Shown here: piece by piece, positions 1-11,024 of the stretch
Position numbering within the stretch: the first letter of the stretch is position 1
Layout of the letters: every line of letters starts with the position of its first letter
Source: Xestospongia bergquistia
Lineage: Eukaryota > Porifera > Demospongiae > Haplosclerida > Petrosiidae
DNA length: 64,000 nt
NCBI GenBank assembly: GCA_963965975.1
Contig: OZ014411.1
Coordinates: forward strand, 64,501 to 128,500
Reading direction: 5' to 3'
Translations under genes and position numbers: made by a program
The notes under the pieces: model-generated
What the model saw: only the letters and a program-made list of their open reading frames with translations
What the model was told of the DNA's origin: nothing
Databases searched by the model: none

Positions 1-479
1 CTTTTGAGACCACATGTTTTTATAAGGGGGTGGGGTTATGGGGTTTAACCCCAGCAAACCCCAAACCACAAAATGTGATATTTACATAGGAGGTGGGGAA
101 TCTTTTTGGGTTTTTGGGGTTTGGCAAACAAGAGGTTGGATTTATGAAGGATCTGACAACAAATAATCACATATTTTTCAAAAGGCTACATTCAGTTTGT
201 GTCCCTCGCAATTGTGGCCCTGCCTTCCAAAGTCGAATATAAAATCAGATGAGTGTCAAATTGAAACCTCATTAGTACAATATTAGCCATGCATAAATTG
301 GTGATCTAAATTAATTTTCTGGGATTCCTACACGCAACATTTTTAGAGAGGGACACAAAGATTTATCCACTGTAAAACATGTGTGTCCCTCAAACAGGGT
401 CAATAAATTTAGAAGCCACACTCCCTCATTAATAAATTCAAAATTTTGTGTCCCTCAGCAATAACAAATCTACAAATTG
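1..479. repeat. Diverged hairpin repeats before the satellite array
   Basis: No gene is seen. The stretch holds scattered copies of the motif that dominates the next 2 kb: GTGTCCCTC at about 199, 385 and 449, and AGGGACACA at about 352, so GGGACACA occurs in both orientations. GGGTTTAACCCC at about 40-51 contains the reverse complement of TAAACCC, the heptamer found at several SET-YR element borders further on. I read this as the worn edge of the satellite, and possibly the 3' terminal region of an element whose gene lies left of the window. Confidence 0.55.
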
Positions 480-2060
480 TGTAGAATTCAAAATTGTCAC
501 ATTGGAAACCTTCATGCAAATGTACTTTGCAATGGGGTTTTGGAGTTTATAAACAAATTCGTTTCAAAAAGGGCCACAAAATCTGTGTCCCTCATTCTTC
601 TAAAATTGCTACAGAGTATACTAGGGTTCCAAAACATTCACCATTGGAAACCTTATTTCAAATGCATTTTGCATTTGGGTTTTGGGGTTTGTAAACCTAT
701 TTGTTTCATAAAGGGCCAAAAAATCTGTGTCCCTCATTCTCCTAAAATTGCTACAGACATACTAGGATTCCAAAACATTCACCATTGGAAACTTTGTTTC
801 AAATGCATTTTGCATTGGGATTTTGGGATTTGTAAACCCATTCATTTCAAGAAGGGCCACAAAATCTGTGTCCCTCATTCAACAAAATTCCCTACAGGTC
901 GCACTAGGACTCCGAAACAGTCACCATTGCAAACCTTCTTTTAAATGGATTTTGCATTGGAATTTTGGGGTTTATAAACCTATTCGTTTCAAAAAGGGCC
1001 ACAAAATCTGTGTCCCTCATTCTCCTAAAATTGCTACAGAGCATACTAGGGTTCCAAAACATTCACCATTGGAAACCTTATTTCAAATGCATTTTGCATT
1101 GGGGTTTTGGGGTTTGTAAACCTATTTGTTTCATAAAGGGCCAAAAAATCTGTGTCCCTCATTCTCCTAAAATTGCTACAGACATACTAGGATTCCAAAA
1201 CATTCACCATTGGAAACTTTGTTTCAAATGCATTTTGCATTGGGATTTTGGGATTTGTAAACCCATTCATTTCAAGAAGGGCCACAAAATCTGTGTCCCT
1301 CATTCAACAAAATTCCCTACAGGTCGCACTAGGACTCCGAAACAGTCACCATTGCAAACTTTCTTTTAAATGGATTTTGCATTGGAATTTTGGGGTTTAT
1401 AAACCTATTCGTTTCAAAAAGGGCCACAAAATCTGTGTCCCTCATTCTCCTAAAATTGCTACAGAGCATACTAGGGTTCCAAAACATTCACCATTGGAAA
1501 CCTTATTTCAAATGCATTTTGCATTGGGGTTTTGGGGTTTGTAAACCTATTTGTTTCATAAAGGGCCAAAAAATCTGTGTCCCTCATTCTCCTAAAATTG
1601 CTACAGACATACTAGGATTCCAAAACATTCACCATTGGAAACTTTGTTTCAAATGCATTTTGCATTGGGATTTTGGGATTTGTAAACCTATTCATTTCAA
1701 GAAGGGCCACAAAATCTGTGTCCCTCATTCAACAAAATTCCCTACAGGTCGCACTAGGACTCCGAAACAGTCACCATTGCAAACCTTCTTTTAAATAGAT
1801 TTTGCATTGCGGTTTTGGGGTTTATAAACCCTTTGTTTCATAAAGGGCCACAAAATCTGTGTCCCTCATTCTCCTAAAATTGCTACAGAGCATACTAGGA
1901 TTCCAAAACATTCACCATTGGAAACCTTGTTCCAAATGCATTTTGCATTGAGGTTTTGGGCTTTGTAAACCCATTCATTTCAAGAAGGGCCACAAAATCT
2001 GTGTCCTTCATTCTCATTAGACCCTTACAGATGACAGTAATGCTCCAAAACTGTTGCCAT
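480..2060. repeat. Higher-order satellite: ~142-bp monomers in a 425-bp trimer unit
   Basis: About eleven monomers of roughly 142 bp. Three distinct monomer types form a unit of 425 bp that recurs almost unchanged (823 vs 1248, 965 vs 1390), while monomers inside a unit differ clearly. Every monomer carries an imperfect hairpin, GGGCCACA and TGTGTCCC separated by 4-5 bases. The long open frames across this stretch arise from the repetition; 425 is not a multiple of three, and the frames encode nothing recognisable. The hairpin heptamer matches the one in the array downstream of SET-YR element A (8090-8230), so this may be a terminal array of that element class. Confidence 0.85.
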
Positions 2061-2410
2061 TGGAAACCTTGTCACATAACGACTTTATGCATTTTTAGGG
2101 TGGTTTCAATTCCCCACCAATTCAGAGAGGGACATAATGTTGTGTCCCCCTCATTCAGGGTGCACTGCAAAGAAGACTATTCTTTTGTTAAGTAGTTTTT
2201 AAATTTTGTGTCCCTATCCAAATTTCTTGAAGCCGTAAAAAATTACACAGTAAGCATTGCACCTTTTCATCACTTCCATCATAAACCATGTGTTGTTGTG
2301 ATGTTGACAAATATATATATATATATGTCCATATTTTACAAAGGGACACACAATTTTGTGGCCTTCAATTGTGGCCTTTTGTGTCCCTCATCCAGAAATA
2401 TCCAGGAGCT
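2061..2410. repeat. Degenerate right edge of the hairpin satellite
   Basis: Monomers decay here but keep the heptamer in both orientations: AGGGACATAATG followed by TGTGTCCCC near 2130-2150, TGTGTCCC near 2208, and AAGGGACACACA...TTTTGTGTCCCTC between 2340 and 2390. A short TA run interrupts at about 2310. No gene is seen. Confidence 0.6.
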
Positions 2411-2479
2411 TCAAACAAATAGCTTTCAACACTTGACACTATGAAAATTTAATATAATTAAATCTTGTTCTAAAAGAGG

Positions 2480-2717
2480 TGTGGCCAGACAGATAGATAG
2501 ATTGGGAGATAGGTATACAGATGGTTAGATAGATAGATATATAAATAGATAACATAAGGTTAGATAGACAGATAGATAAATAGATAGATAGATAGATGGA
2601 TGAATGGATGGATGGATGGATGGATGGATGGAACGATAGATAGGTAGATAGACAGATTGATTGACATATACATAGAGAGACAGATTGATTGACAGATAGA
2701 TAGATGGATGGATGGAC

Positions 2718-2784
<67 letters not shown>

Positions 2785-2808
2785 GAGATAGATAGATATA
2801 GATAGATT

Positions 2809-2865
<57 letters not shown>

Positions 2866-2972
2866 AGATAGATAGATTGATAGATATAGATAGGTCGATG
2901 GATGGTTGGATGAACAGATAGATAGATACATAGATAGACAGACAGATTGATTGATAGATAGATAGATAGAAA
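2480..2972. repeat. GATA/GATG-type compound microsatellite
   Basis: Almost uninterrupted GATA tetranucleotides with GATG, GACA and GATT variants. The long minus-strand open frames rich in Ile-Tyr-Leu-Ser are simply translations of the repeat and are not genes. Confidence 0.95.
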
Positions 2973-3504
2973 CATACACAAAAAATCTCTCTTAGTTACA
3001 GAAATCTCATTATTTGAAAGGTATGTCAGTTAATAAACCAGCAAGTATGAGTATATTGCTTTTTAAAAGGTGTGGTTAGGCCGTTCTTCATTACTGCAAA
3101 ATTGATTAGGTAGTCAATATATTACTAAGGTGTAGGTAGTAATAGTATATGGACTAAACATTTCTAAAAAGAGCCCGGAATAATTAGAGTTCATTGAAAG
3201 GAGGACTATCGATGAGGTAGGGAGTAGGGACTTCCTTTGTTATTGGTGTAGTATTGGTAAAAATTGTACTTTAAGTGAAGATTTTATAGCTTTATTGTAA
3301 TTTGAAAACCTAACAGTTATTGATAAAAGTATTATACTTCTTCTATAAGTATAAAATAAATTTATGCATACATTATCTTTTCTACATTAACCTATGCAAA
3401 GCAGTGATAACATAAGCAGTGATGAGGTAAGACCTCAAACCAGAAGCCTTAGAAAACAGTATATGGCTATCACTCAGAAATATTATTTAATATAATAATA
3501 ACAG
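2973..3504. other. Region just upstream of SET-YR element A
   Basis: AT-rich sequence with no long reading frame. Short exon-like pieces flanked by GT and AG occur near 3400-3480 (an acidic run similar to SSDNISSDE near 3410-3425), so early exons of the element A gene may lie here. The start exon seen in copy B (MSGHSPGK...) is not found, so the true start of gene A is unknown. Confidence 0.35.
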
Positions 3505-4049
3505 GCTTAACAAATTTCTTACTCAGAAAGAGGTTGTAATATATGGACCGTCAAAAAATATTGACACCCCTCTGACCATTAAAACACCAATGGTATGTCA
3601 GGGGAGGGGTGTCTTTGCCACTGAAGATATTCCTTCCAATACATACCTCTGTGAATACAGAGGTGATGTAATTTTTGATAAGCAAATTTTACGTGAAAGG
3701 GAAGAAGAGTACAAGAAAGACAATGAAGGGTGTTTCATTTTTGAAACAACAACAAGTGATGGTACCTTCATAGCCATTGATGCAACCAGGAAAATGACGT
3801 CAATTGCACGGTAGGTCAATCATTCAATCAATAATTTTGAAATCATGAAATATAGTTTAATCAATCATTCGTCATCATCCCAAAACATTAATAGCCGATT
3901 TCTTCTACCAGTACTAATCAGAGGTAAATGGAGGATGGGCCTAATATCAATGAAACCAATAAAGAAGGGGGAGGAGGTTCTCTATGACTATGGGGTTCGG
4001 GATTCAGAAATCCCATGGTTGAAAAGTCGTACAACCTCAAAAACTAAAG
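3505..4049 (+). CDS. SET domain (KMT5A/SET8-like) of SET-YR element A
   Basis: Two exons, 3505-3810 and 3857-4049, split by a 46-bp GT-AG intron, encode a complete SET domain. Visible motifs in order: GRGVFA (SET start), CEYRGD, IDATR, RLINHS formed across the splice, then IKKGEEVLYDYG and the final PWLK. The order and the DYG-x-R...PWLK ending match KMT5A/SET8, the histone H4 Lys-20 monomethyltransferase, which also lacks a post-SET cysteine motif. S-adenosylmethionine binding (GRG, NHS) and the catalytic Tyr (DYG) look intact. Upstream, the frame stays open from the splice acceptor at 3504. The donor at 4050 leads into a long linker and then to a zinc finger and recombinase in the same orientation, so this is one domain of a multi-exon element gene and not a free host methyltransferase. 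Product specificity is inferred. Confidence 0.85.
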
Positions 4050-4135
4050 GTAAATGAAACATATTTGTGCACTTTTAATGTATACAAAAATGAAACAGCT
4101 GTCTTCCTGCAAATTCACCTTCTATCACCTCAAGT

Positions 4136-5371
4136 ACAGTTCTTCCTGTTCCTACTGCTACAACCTTGCACAACATGGAGGATTCTCCAACTTTTCCAGA
4201 TGCTCCATCTCTTTCAGATTATCCATTCCTCCTGATCTCATAGATCCTCAATCTGTTACAGGTTCTCAGTCTCTTACAATGCTTCATCTATACTATCTCT
4301 TCCAGATTGTTCATCTCATTTTGTATCTCCGTGTCCTTTAGATGAGACATGTGATCCATCTCATTCAGATCATTCATCCATTCCAGATCCTGCACTTTCA
4401 TCTATAATATCTCTTCCAGATGTTCCATCTCTTTTTAGTTCTCAATGTCCTATAGATGAGACAAGTGGTCCATCTCTATCAGAACATCCATCCTTTCAAG
4501 ATCATACAGATCATCAATATCTTACAAATCCAAGAGGTTCTCAATCTCTTCCAGATGCTTAGTCTTTACTATCTATTCCAGATTGTACATCCCTTTTACC
4601 TTCTTCATCTCCTTTATTTTTAGATGAGGCAGGTGGTCCATCTCATTCAGAAAATGATTGTGAGTTAAATATATTCATGTCAGTGATTTTATGTACGATC
4701 TTATGCATTGTGTTGTGTGTGCAAAAGGGTAATGCAAGGTAGTCATTTTTGTAAATGTTGCCTAAAAAATGCCATCCCTTTTGTTGAGATACTCATGGAA
4801 ATGAGGGATATGGATGTAATGTTACATGCTTTAATTGCATGGGGGTAAGTATTATTTATATATATATATATATTTCTTTTAATTGATTTATATATTCAGA
4901 AAGACCTTCTGCTGGTGGAAGATGCTAGCAAACCCTCAGCTAAAGTCATGGTATCTTCAGGTGAGTTTCCTCTGTGATATATAATTGCTTATTTGGTTTC
5001 ATAGATTCAGAAGATGACATACGTATCATCACAAAGAAGTCAAAAATGTCATTATCATCTGGTAGGTCTTTTACTTTGAACAATGTTCATGAGGACAACA
5101 TTTCATCAGTAAATAAAACCAGGAAGCGCCTCTTATCCTCATGTAAGTCTTTTAGTTTGAATCATGCTTATTTGTTCTCAGGTTCTGAAGAGGAGCTAAT
5201 AAAATCTTCCAGACCACCTAAAGGTACCTCTCTTTTGTAGAAAATATATTATATTCAAATTTCAACACTAGGTTACAAATCAATCATAGAAAGTAAAGTT
5301 AGAATCCTAATGACTACATATAAAACATTTCTTTTAGTCAGTGACTCAGACTCAGCTAACCCAAGAAAAGG
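4136..5371 (+). CDS. Ser/Pro-rich and acidic linker exons of SET-YR element A
   Basis: Between the SET and finger exons lies low-complexity coding-like sequence. About 4335-4660 reads as repeats of a motif like IDETSGPSLSEHPS (three variants), rich in Ser, Pro, Asp and His. It is followed by a string of tiny exons, each with GT/AG borders and acidic content: DLLLVEDASKPSAKVMVSS (about 4902-4960), DSEDDIRIITKKSKMSLSSG (about 5006-5061), DNISSVNKTRKRLLSS, GSEEELIKSSRPPKG and VSDSDSANPRKG. Some stops occur in the longer stretch, so the copy may be damaged or further introns may exist. The linker is likely disordered. Exon limits are approximate. Confidence 0.5.
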
Positions 5372-5442
5372 CAAGATATCTTGAAAATGTTAATCATTGT
5401 TCCCATTACTGTAGCAAAGACATACAATCGTGAAAAATACAG

Positions 5443-5590
5443 ATAATTATTTGCCCACTTAGTGGTGAGTGTGGCAACACACATCCTCTCAGAAAATTGA
5501 GCAACCATTTCGTATGTAAACATCCAAATGTGTCTAAAGAAGATCGTGCAAAATACCTCAAAGTAACTAGACATCAAGCAAAAACTTGAC
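5443..5590 (+). CDS. C2H2-like finger exon of SET-YR element A
   Basis: After the acceptor at 5442 the frame reads CPLSGEC, then 11 residues, then H-FVCK-H-P, giving C-x5-C-x11-H-x4-H with the signature LSNH. Copies B (14124) and G (46678) share the same arrangement with C-x4-C. The finger precedes the recombinase in all three, so it probably binds DNA near the recombination site, or a partner protein. The basic tail (KYLKVTRHQAK) ends in a stop near 5588 with no clean donor seen, so the exact splice is uncertain. Confidence 0.65.
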
Positions 5591-5608
5591 TTTCCTTGTT
5601 GTCAATAG

Positions 5609-6398
5609 TCAGCAAAAAAATTCATCCAGCTTTGAGAAACAGGCAACAAAGAGAGGAAGCTGGCCCATCACAGTCAACCATAGAGATTTCTTTTAAAAAA
5701 TCCATGACCAAACCACCAGAGGTTGATATATCAACCTTTGGCAAACGAAAAGGATACACTTATCATTATAACGAATTCTCCTTAGCAAACAAGGAGTTGC
5801 AAGATTTCTCTAACTTTTTACAGACACCAGATGGTGGTGGTAGGGGCCCAGATGTTGCAAAAGAGGTGAGGTTATTTTCTTAACAGCATTTTTATTTAAA
5901 GCACAGATTGTTACTGATGTGTCCAAATATCTATATTTTTCTGTGCCGACAACGATTGACCTCAGCTCCTTGCTAAACAAGAAACTGATTTTAAGATATA
6001 TTGACAGGCTACAAGTAAGTCAATAAATATACAATTCATGATTATACGTTATATTTTCAGAAGACTTTGTTGGAGTCAGAGGTCAATTGACAAAATTAGA
6101 GAGACTAGACCATGGACTAGATTACTTGATGGAGCTTCCAGATCCTCCACATAATGAAATTGCTGGAATGAAAAACAAGCTACAGAAATGGAGGAAAGTT
6201 TTGAGACGAAAAGTGGCAGGGGAAAGGGAGGCAAGACTTGAGAAGGATGTAGAGGCTGCATACACATTTGACAGCCTTCACAAGTTTTTAAATTGCAAAG
6301 AGCTATGGCATCTGGCAAAAGAGACCTGTAAAAAAGCCATAGAGGGCACTCAATCAAGTAAAGATAGTGATGACCTGGCCACATTTTTATTTGCACAA
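5609..6398 (+). CDS. YR core-binding (N-terminal) domain of SET-YR element A
   Basis: Three exons, 5609-5865, 5907-6014 and 6061-6398, joined by introns of 41-46 bp. The first contains FLQTPDGGGRGPDVAKE, which is conserved in copy G (LTTPDGGGR, about 47020) and in looser form in copy B (FDGGSRPTKEVKQI, about 14574). The helical stretch that follows (YLYFSVPTTIDLSSLLNKK, GQLTKLERLDHGLDYL) corresponds to the SAM-like arm that clamps DNA in tyrosine recombinases. It ends with ATFLFAQ just before the catalytic exon. Confidence 0.7.
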
Positions 6399-6445
6399 GT
6401 AATGAACAAATAACTACATTCTCACTTATCACAAATATATCCTAG

Positions 6446-6938
6446 CTCATGTACACAAACACTCAGCGCCCAGGAGCTATCTTACACATGCGCGTGGATG
6501 AGTTCAAAAATAGGGTGGATATTGAAGGGAGAGTCATCGTTAGGGTAGAAAATGATAAGACTGGGACTGCATATGGTGCAGCAAAGATTGTGCTCACCAA
6601 AGAGCTTGAGAAACTGGTCGAAACATATCTCATGCATTTAAGGCCTCAGACTGAAGCTGAGGAGCTCTTCATAACATCTCAAGAAGCTAAATACAATGAC
6701 TATGTACAAAAAATAAAAAGCTTGACAAAAAGGTACAATCTGGATGTGCCAATGACAGCAACAACAGCCAGAAAACTAGTAGCAACTAAAGCACATGAGA
6801 TATTGACTAGCACAGACACAAGATGCCTAGCTAAACACATGGGCCATGCATTAGAAACAAGTGACCGTTACTATCAAGCAATAGATACTGCAAAATCAAC
6901 GGTCAAAGTGCACACAATGATACAATCATTAATTTCAG
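6446..6938 (+). CDS. Tyrosine recombinase catalytic domain of SET-YR element A
   Basis: The exon begins at an acceptor (CCTAG) and ends at a donor (CAG/GTAAAG). Catalytic landmarks: QRPGAI (Arg I), DKTGTAYG (Lys of the beta hairpin), TTARKLVATKA (Arg II box with Thr where classical enzymes have His), HMGHALETSDRYYQ (His and the nucleophilic Tyr). The same spacing is seen in copies B, C1 and C2. Tyrosine recombinases cut and join DNA through a 3'-phosphotyrosine and usually act at short inverted sites. The copy reads open throughout this exon, so the enzyme core could be intact. The downstream gene continues to the C-terminal motif at 7262-7491. Confidence 0.85.
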
Positions 6939-7249
6939 GTAAAGACATACAGTAAAATGTTTTTTATTAATTATTTATTACAACCTTTTCAAAACCTCAA
7001 CAAGGTGACAATGGTTTGTTCTTCAGGTTGGATATTATCCCTCTATACTATTTCAGATTCAGCCATGCTGCATTCAACCCCAGGAACAATGACATCAATT
7101 CCTAATGAAGAGAAACCAATGCCAATTCAAGCAACAAATTCAAGTATATCTAGATCATCAAGTTATCATTTTTTTTATTGTCCTAAAAGGTACTGTTGAT
7201 CCCTCAACTACTTTAGATAGTAAAAGTAAGCAAAACAATGATCATTAAA

Positions 7250-7491
7250 CATTTAATGCCAAATTCATAGCTCAACAAAGAATCTTTTATAATGAAGAAG
7301 AAGTCAAAATTATCAAGGAATACTTCAAGGCATTCATATCAATGAGTGAGGTCAGGAAACCACCAATCTCCGTCTGCAAGGAGTTTTGTCTCAAACATAA
7401 ATTAACAACTCATGGAGATAAGCCAATAATCATTCAGGCTCGCAAAATACAGCATAAAGTTAGAAATATTATAATCATGTCCTCAAAGTAA
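7250..7491 (+). CDS. C-terminal SANT-like motif of SET-YR element A
   Basis: The final exon reads IFYNEEEVKIIKEYFKAFI, then PPISVCKEFCLKHKL, then ARKIQHKVRNI before a TAA at 7489-7491. Copies B, C1, C2 and D share the pattern E-x3-I-x3-F-x3-I ... PS/PL-x2-C-x2-F ... K-x-I/L-Q-D/H-K-V/L. The first part (R-Y/F-T/S-x-E-E/S) resembles a Myb/SANT helix. I infer a DNA-binding tail specific to this element class. Between 6939 and 7250 only small exon candidates are visible. Confidence 0.65.
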
Positions 7492-7720
7492 GCTGCCTCA
7501 GATGTGTATAATAATTAATTGTGAATAGGTAATCCATATATCAATGACATCATATATTCAAATGTACTACCGTTATTTACTACTCTCATCTATTTTAAAT
7601 ATGTAATATTGAATTTGTAATTACTTTAAAAGTACAGGACAAACTTTGGAATATTATAATCATGGCCTCAAAGTAAGCTGCCTGAGATGTGTATAATCAT
7701 TATTTGTGAATAGGTGGTCT
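7461..7720. repeat. Direct duplication at the 3' end of gene A
   Basis: The 3' end of the last exon and its flank (from about 7469, ATTATAATCATG, through TGAATAGGT near 7530) recur at about 7650-7715 with few differences. Replication slippage or a partial second copy would explain it. It is followed to about 8000 by AATAAT/AATGAT-rich simple sequence without genes. Confidence 0.7.
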
Positions 7721-8084
7721 ATCTTTGTCATTATCTACTCAATATAACTACTGTTATTTACTACTCTCATTTATTTTCATTACTTCACCCCCTTTATATG
7801 CCATAGATGGTATGTTAAGTAAATGATGATACTAAAATATAAATATTAGTAATACCAATGAAATTAATAATAATGCATAATAATAATTATATCAATGATA
7901 CCAATAAAATTAATAATAATGATAAAAATAAAATTAATAATTTACACTAACAATTACATTATCATCATCAATAATTAAAATAAAAATTGATAGTAAATAA
8001 TTCATACTAATGATGGTTCGAGACCCAAATATCGACTTTTCAGGACCAGTTTCGAGAACCATGTATACTTCAGATGAAGCACAG

Positions 8085-8232
8085 CTCTCAGAACGGACAA
8101 GGCCACAACAGCATCAACAAAGGCCACAGGGACACAATTTTCCAATTTTTCCAAAGGACACACGAAGGACACAAAAATCAGAACGCAGAGCCACAAAGGC
8201 CACAATTAGGGCTTCCAGGACACAATCAGATA
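8085..8232. repeat. Heptamer array (GGCCACA / GGACACA) 3' of SET-YR element A
   Basis: At least seven heptamers in one orientation within 150 bp: AGGCCACAA, AGGCCACAGGGACACAA, AAGGACACACGAAGGACACAA and CCACAAAGGCCACAAT. The spelling (CACA) is that of the 1-2.4 kb satellite and differs from the CATA versions near the other copies. I infer the 3' terminal region of element A. Confidence 0.65.
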
Positions 8233-9404
8233 GCTAAACGATATTGACTTTATTATTATTTTTACGGATGGAGAAGTCAATCAGGGATTACTTCAGGTAG
8301 ATGCAAGTGTATCCTTATTGGTTATTTGTTTGAGCAGTTTGGCCAGTGATGACAGACAAGATCACAGTGATTATGAAAGTACGTTAATATCACTATTAAT
8401 TCATTGCAAATATATTCTTTTACAGTAGTACAAGACCTGCAAGAGTGAGAACATGGTATGTTAACTGATATAGTAGTTTTTCATACATTCTATTTCAGAG
8501 AGACATTATGGGATGGAATTAGAAAGAGAGTCAGAAAGAGAGATCGAAACTTGTAAATAATCAACAAATTAAAATGAACTAAAATCATTAATTGCAGCCA
8601 CTATAGAGAGAGAGGAAGAACAAGAGTTAGGTAAGTATCTTAATCTATGAAAATCGTTAATTGCAACCATTATAGATTTAGAGGAAGAACAAGAGTTAGG
8701 GTTACTTCTGTATTTGCATTTGACAATAGTGATGCCTAAAATTTTAGATTTACTAACAAAAATAAGCATTGTACTTGAAAAATCCATTGAGTATACTATT
8801 ATTGACATTTACTTCAACGATTGTCATGTAGTTAAGGTTTCAACTAATTTCTGTTTTAACTTTAGCATATTAGGAAAAACATTATTCCTCTTTTAGAATT
8901 ATATCAAATTTTGTTATTTAGAAATCCTCTTCAAAGATTTAAAAGTAACACTTATTAATTTATTAATTCATTTTTTATTATTAATTTGTGGTCTTTTTGA
9001 ATGTTCTTCAAATGTTTGAAAGTAACATTTATTAGTTAACATTTATTTCATTTTTTTACATATACTTAATTTTGAATTATATTAGTTTGGTTTGCTTGAG
9101 TAACTGGAATCATAGTTGTATTGCAGAATTGAAAGGCTCTCTATATAGACAAATGTTTGACTGTATTATGTAATCTTTCACCTATCATGATTGTTTCAAA
9201 AAAACAATTCCATTTCTTGTTAATGTTTTTATTTTTCTTATGAGCACTTAAATACATTCCTTGGATCAATTCCCAGAGTGAATCCATTTAATTGTAATAA
9301 TCTTTTTAATGCAAATCCTTAATTTTGGCGGGTTTGTCCGGGACATGAAGTTCTCAAAGATATCTGACTCTGAGTTCATTTCTGGCTGAATTGCCTCATT
9401 TAAA
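8233..9404. other. Gene-poor AT-rich spacer with a small tandem duplication
   Basis: No protein family is recognised. At 8587-8640 and 8655-8705 a short segment encoding ATIEREEEQELG-like residues followed by a GT donor is duplicated in tandem. The remainder is AT-rich with no coding signal. Confidence 0.5.
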
Positions 9405-9690
9405 CCCTCTTGTCTTCTAGTTGGGAGGTCTTTCAGGGTTACTGCAACCAGTTTACTGGTTGCAATGCCAATCTGTACCCTGTACAGGCTTCAGATTGTT
9501 GTGGTAATTCGTGTACTGTGATGCCCTCTTACACTCTCTGGCTTTTAATAGTCTTTCAGAGTGAACGCAACTATTTTATTGTGGTTGTAGAGGTTGTCAA
9601 CAGTGTCCCTTCATGCCCTCTGATGAATGCCCATTTGTCCTTCAGGGCAATTGCAGTCTTTACGATTGTAAGGGACATTCAGAGCAGATC
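9405..9690. repeat. Array of inverted repeats of unrelated spelling
   Basis: Three or four related blocks begin with TTTCAGRGT or TTCAGGGC and contain short palindromes: arms TGCAACCAGT and ACTGGTTGCA around 2 bp (about 9442-9463), CTGTAC and GTACAG around 3 bp (about 9473-9487), a weaker CAAC...GTTG pair near 9570, and GCAATTGC near 9649. The organisation mirrors the heptamer arrays next to SET-YR copies but with a different stem. The 104-residue open frame across it looks incidental. Confidence 0.5.
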
Positions 9691-10370
9691 TTTTGGTATG
9701 ACTGACTTCTATCCAAGTGAGTAATATAACATTCACACATGACTAGGTAATGTATATACTATGTCCTTGCTTATTATGTTGCATCTAGATAGATAACAAT
9801 CTAGGACAATACCATTGGACTAACTTGTGTCAAACATGGTCGTAAAGTCAAGCAGGTTTATAGTGCAATCCATACCCCTCTCACAATAGCATTTGTTCTC
9901 TAGGTAAACAACCATCCGTAATATTCGGCCTATTGTTTTCATTACCAGGAATGTCTCGTGTTCACAAGCTTCCTGTAGACTTTAACAACTCTTGATGTGT
10001 ATATGGAATATTAAACCAGGAGTTCCATGGTCACTTTCTAAGATAATTGTAAGTTTTGTTTTAATTTGTTTTGTATTTATCCTGATTTGAGTGTTACAAT
10101 TTACTTTATGTGCTTGATGTTTTAACTACTCTCCATGGTATTTGAGTAATCTACATTTAAAAAAGTTATTTTATGTACATTCTTCATGAAGTGTTCCACT
10201 ATTTTGACGAGACTTCTCTTGGATCGACTTACTAAGTAGATGTGTTCATGTATAGCTATTATTAAGGTCAGCAATTACACCGTGACAGAAGTTTAAGAAG
10301 ACATACCTTTGGCAGTTGTTACTAGTGCATCAAGATTGTTGTTCATCATTCTTGGGAATGTGTAGTATGT
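9691..10370. other. No recognisable feature
   Basis: AT-rich sequence without a supported reading frame, repeat or RNA gene. Confidence 0.4.
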
Positions 10371-10760
10371 ATTCACTGATTTGTTACTCCTAACTGAAAT
10401 TTTACTCACGTAGCCATTTTCAGCTCATGTAGCTCCTTGTTTCTTGCCTTTCAAGCATTTTCCAAGGTTCCTTACAGAAATTTCCAGATCCAGATCACGA
10501 CAACGTACTGTTCTTGCTGTAAGTCGAACACAGTATACAGTAATGTTCACAGTAATGTTTGATAAGGCGTTTCAGTGCATCTGAATCTAGGCTTGTCATG
10601 AACATTTCCAACACTTTATAGACACATGTACAACACCTTCCCTCATGGATTGTGAGGCATTTCTATCCTGCTACCCACATATTAGACAAACATACATTTC
10701 AGACAAAAAGGCCATATCTCACAACCTCAAGCTTAATCTGGCCCAAAACTTGAGGGCCAT
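10371..10760 (+). pseudogene. E-type SET-YR 3' remnant, copy 1
   Basis: Homologous over its whole length to 25870-26240, starting at TTTTACTCA(C/G)GTAGCC. The coding part (about 10566-10700) reads RRFSASESRLV, then in another frame NISNTL, then LPSWIV, where copy 2 reads RRFSGSESRLVNEHF...TPSLMDCEAF; a one-base difference near 10600 shifts the frame. RRFS-x-SE-x2-L matches the C-terminal SANT-like motif of the SET-YR genes. Only the 3' part remains, without recombinase. Confidence 0.6.
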
Positions 10761-10832
10761 AATATGGCCCTCGATTTCTCAAAACAGGGCCATAAAGGCC
10801 ATATTTGGAGCAAAAGGGCCATAAATGGTGTG
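10748..10832. repeat. GGCCATA palindrome array, E-type 3' end, copy 1
   Basis: A perfect palindrome with 10-bp arms GAGGGCCATA and TATGGCCCTC around one A (about 10749-10769), then GGGCCATAAAGGCCATA and AAGGGCCATAAATGG. The matching array in copy 2 lies at 26228-26315. Confidence 0.75.
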
Positions 10833-11024
10833 GTGTGGTGGTAAAAGAATTGTTGATAAAAAAACACTTATCCCTCAATTTATCTCATATACCATGTTAA
10901 ATTGCTTTCAACCATTTACATTTCAATAGGTGTAACAGTGTCAAAAAATAAAATCATGGAGGCCAACATGGAGGATAAAAGTGAAATACATTCTTAGGTT
11001 TCCCAAGAAATAATACTATTTCAT

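Noticed and set aside
480-2060. CRISPR array
   Set aside because: Repeats are contiguous 142-bp monomers without unique spacers, in a eukaryotic setting with spliceosomal introns.
477-2195. Series of 60-155-residue open frames on the plus strand
   Set aside because: They are translations of the 142-bp satellite monomers. The 425-bp period is not a multiple of three, so the reading shifts between units, and no domain is seen.
2439-2981. Long minus-strand frames rich in Ser-Ile-Tyr-Leu
   Set aside because: Direct translation of the GATA microsatellite.
3505-4049. SET gene as an ordinary host KMT5A
   Set aside because: Several SET copies occur in the window, each tied to a finger, a recombinase or border arrays, and two are damaged.
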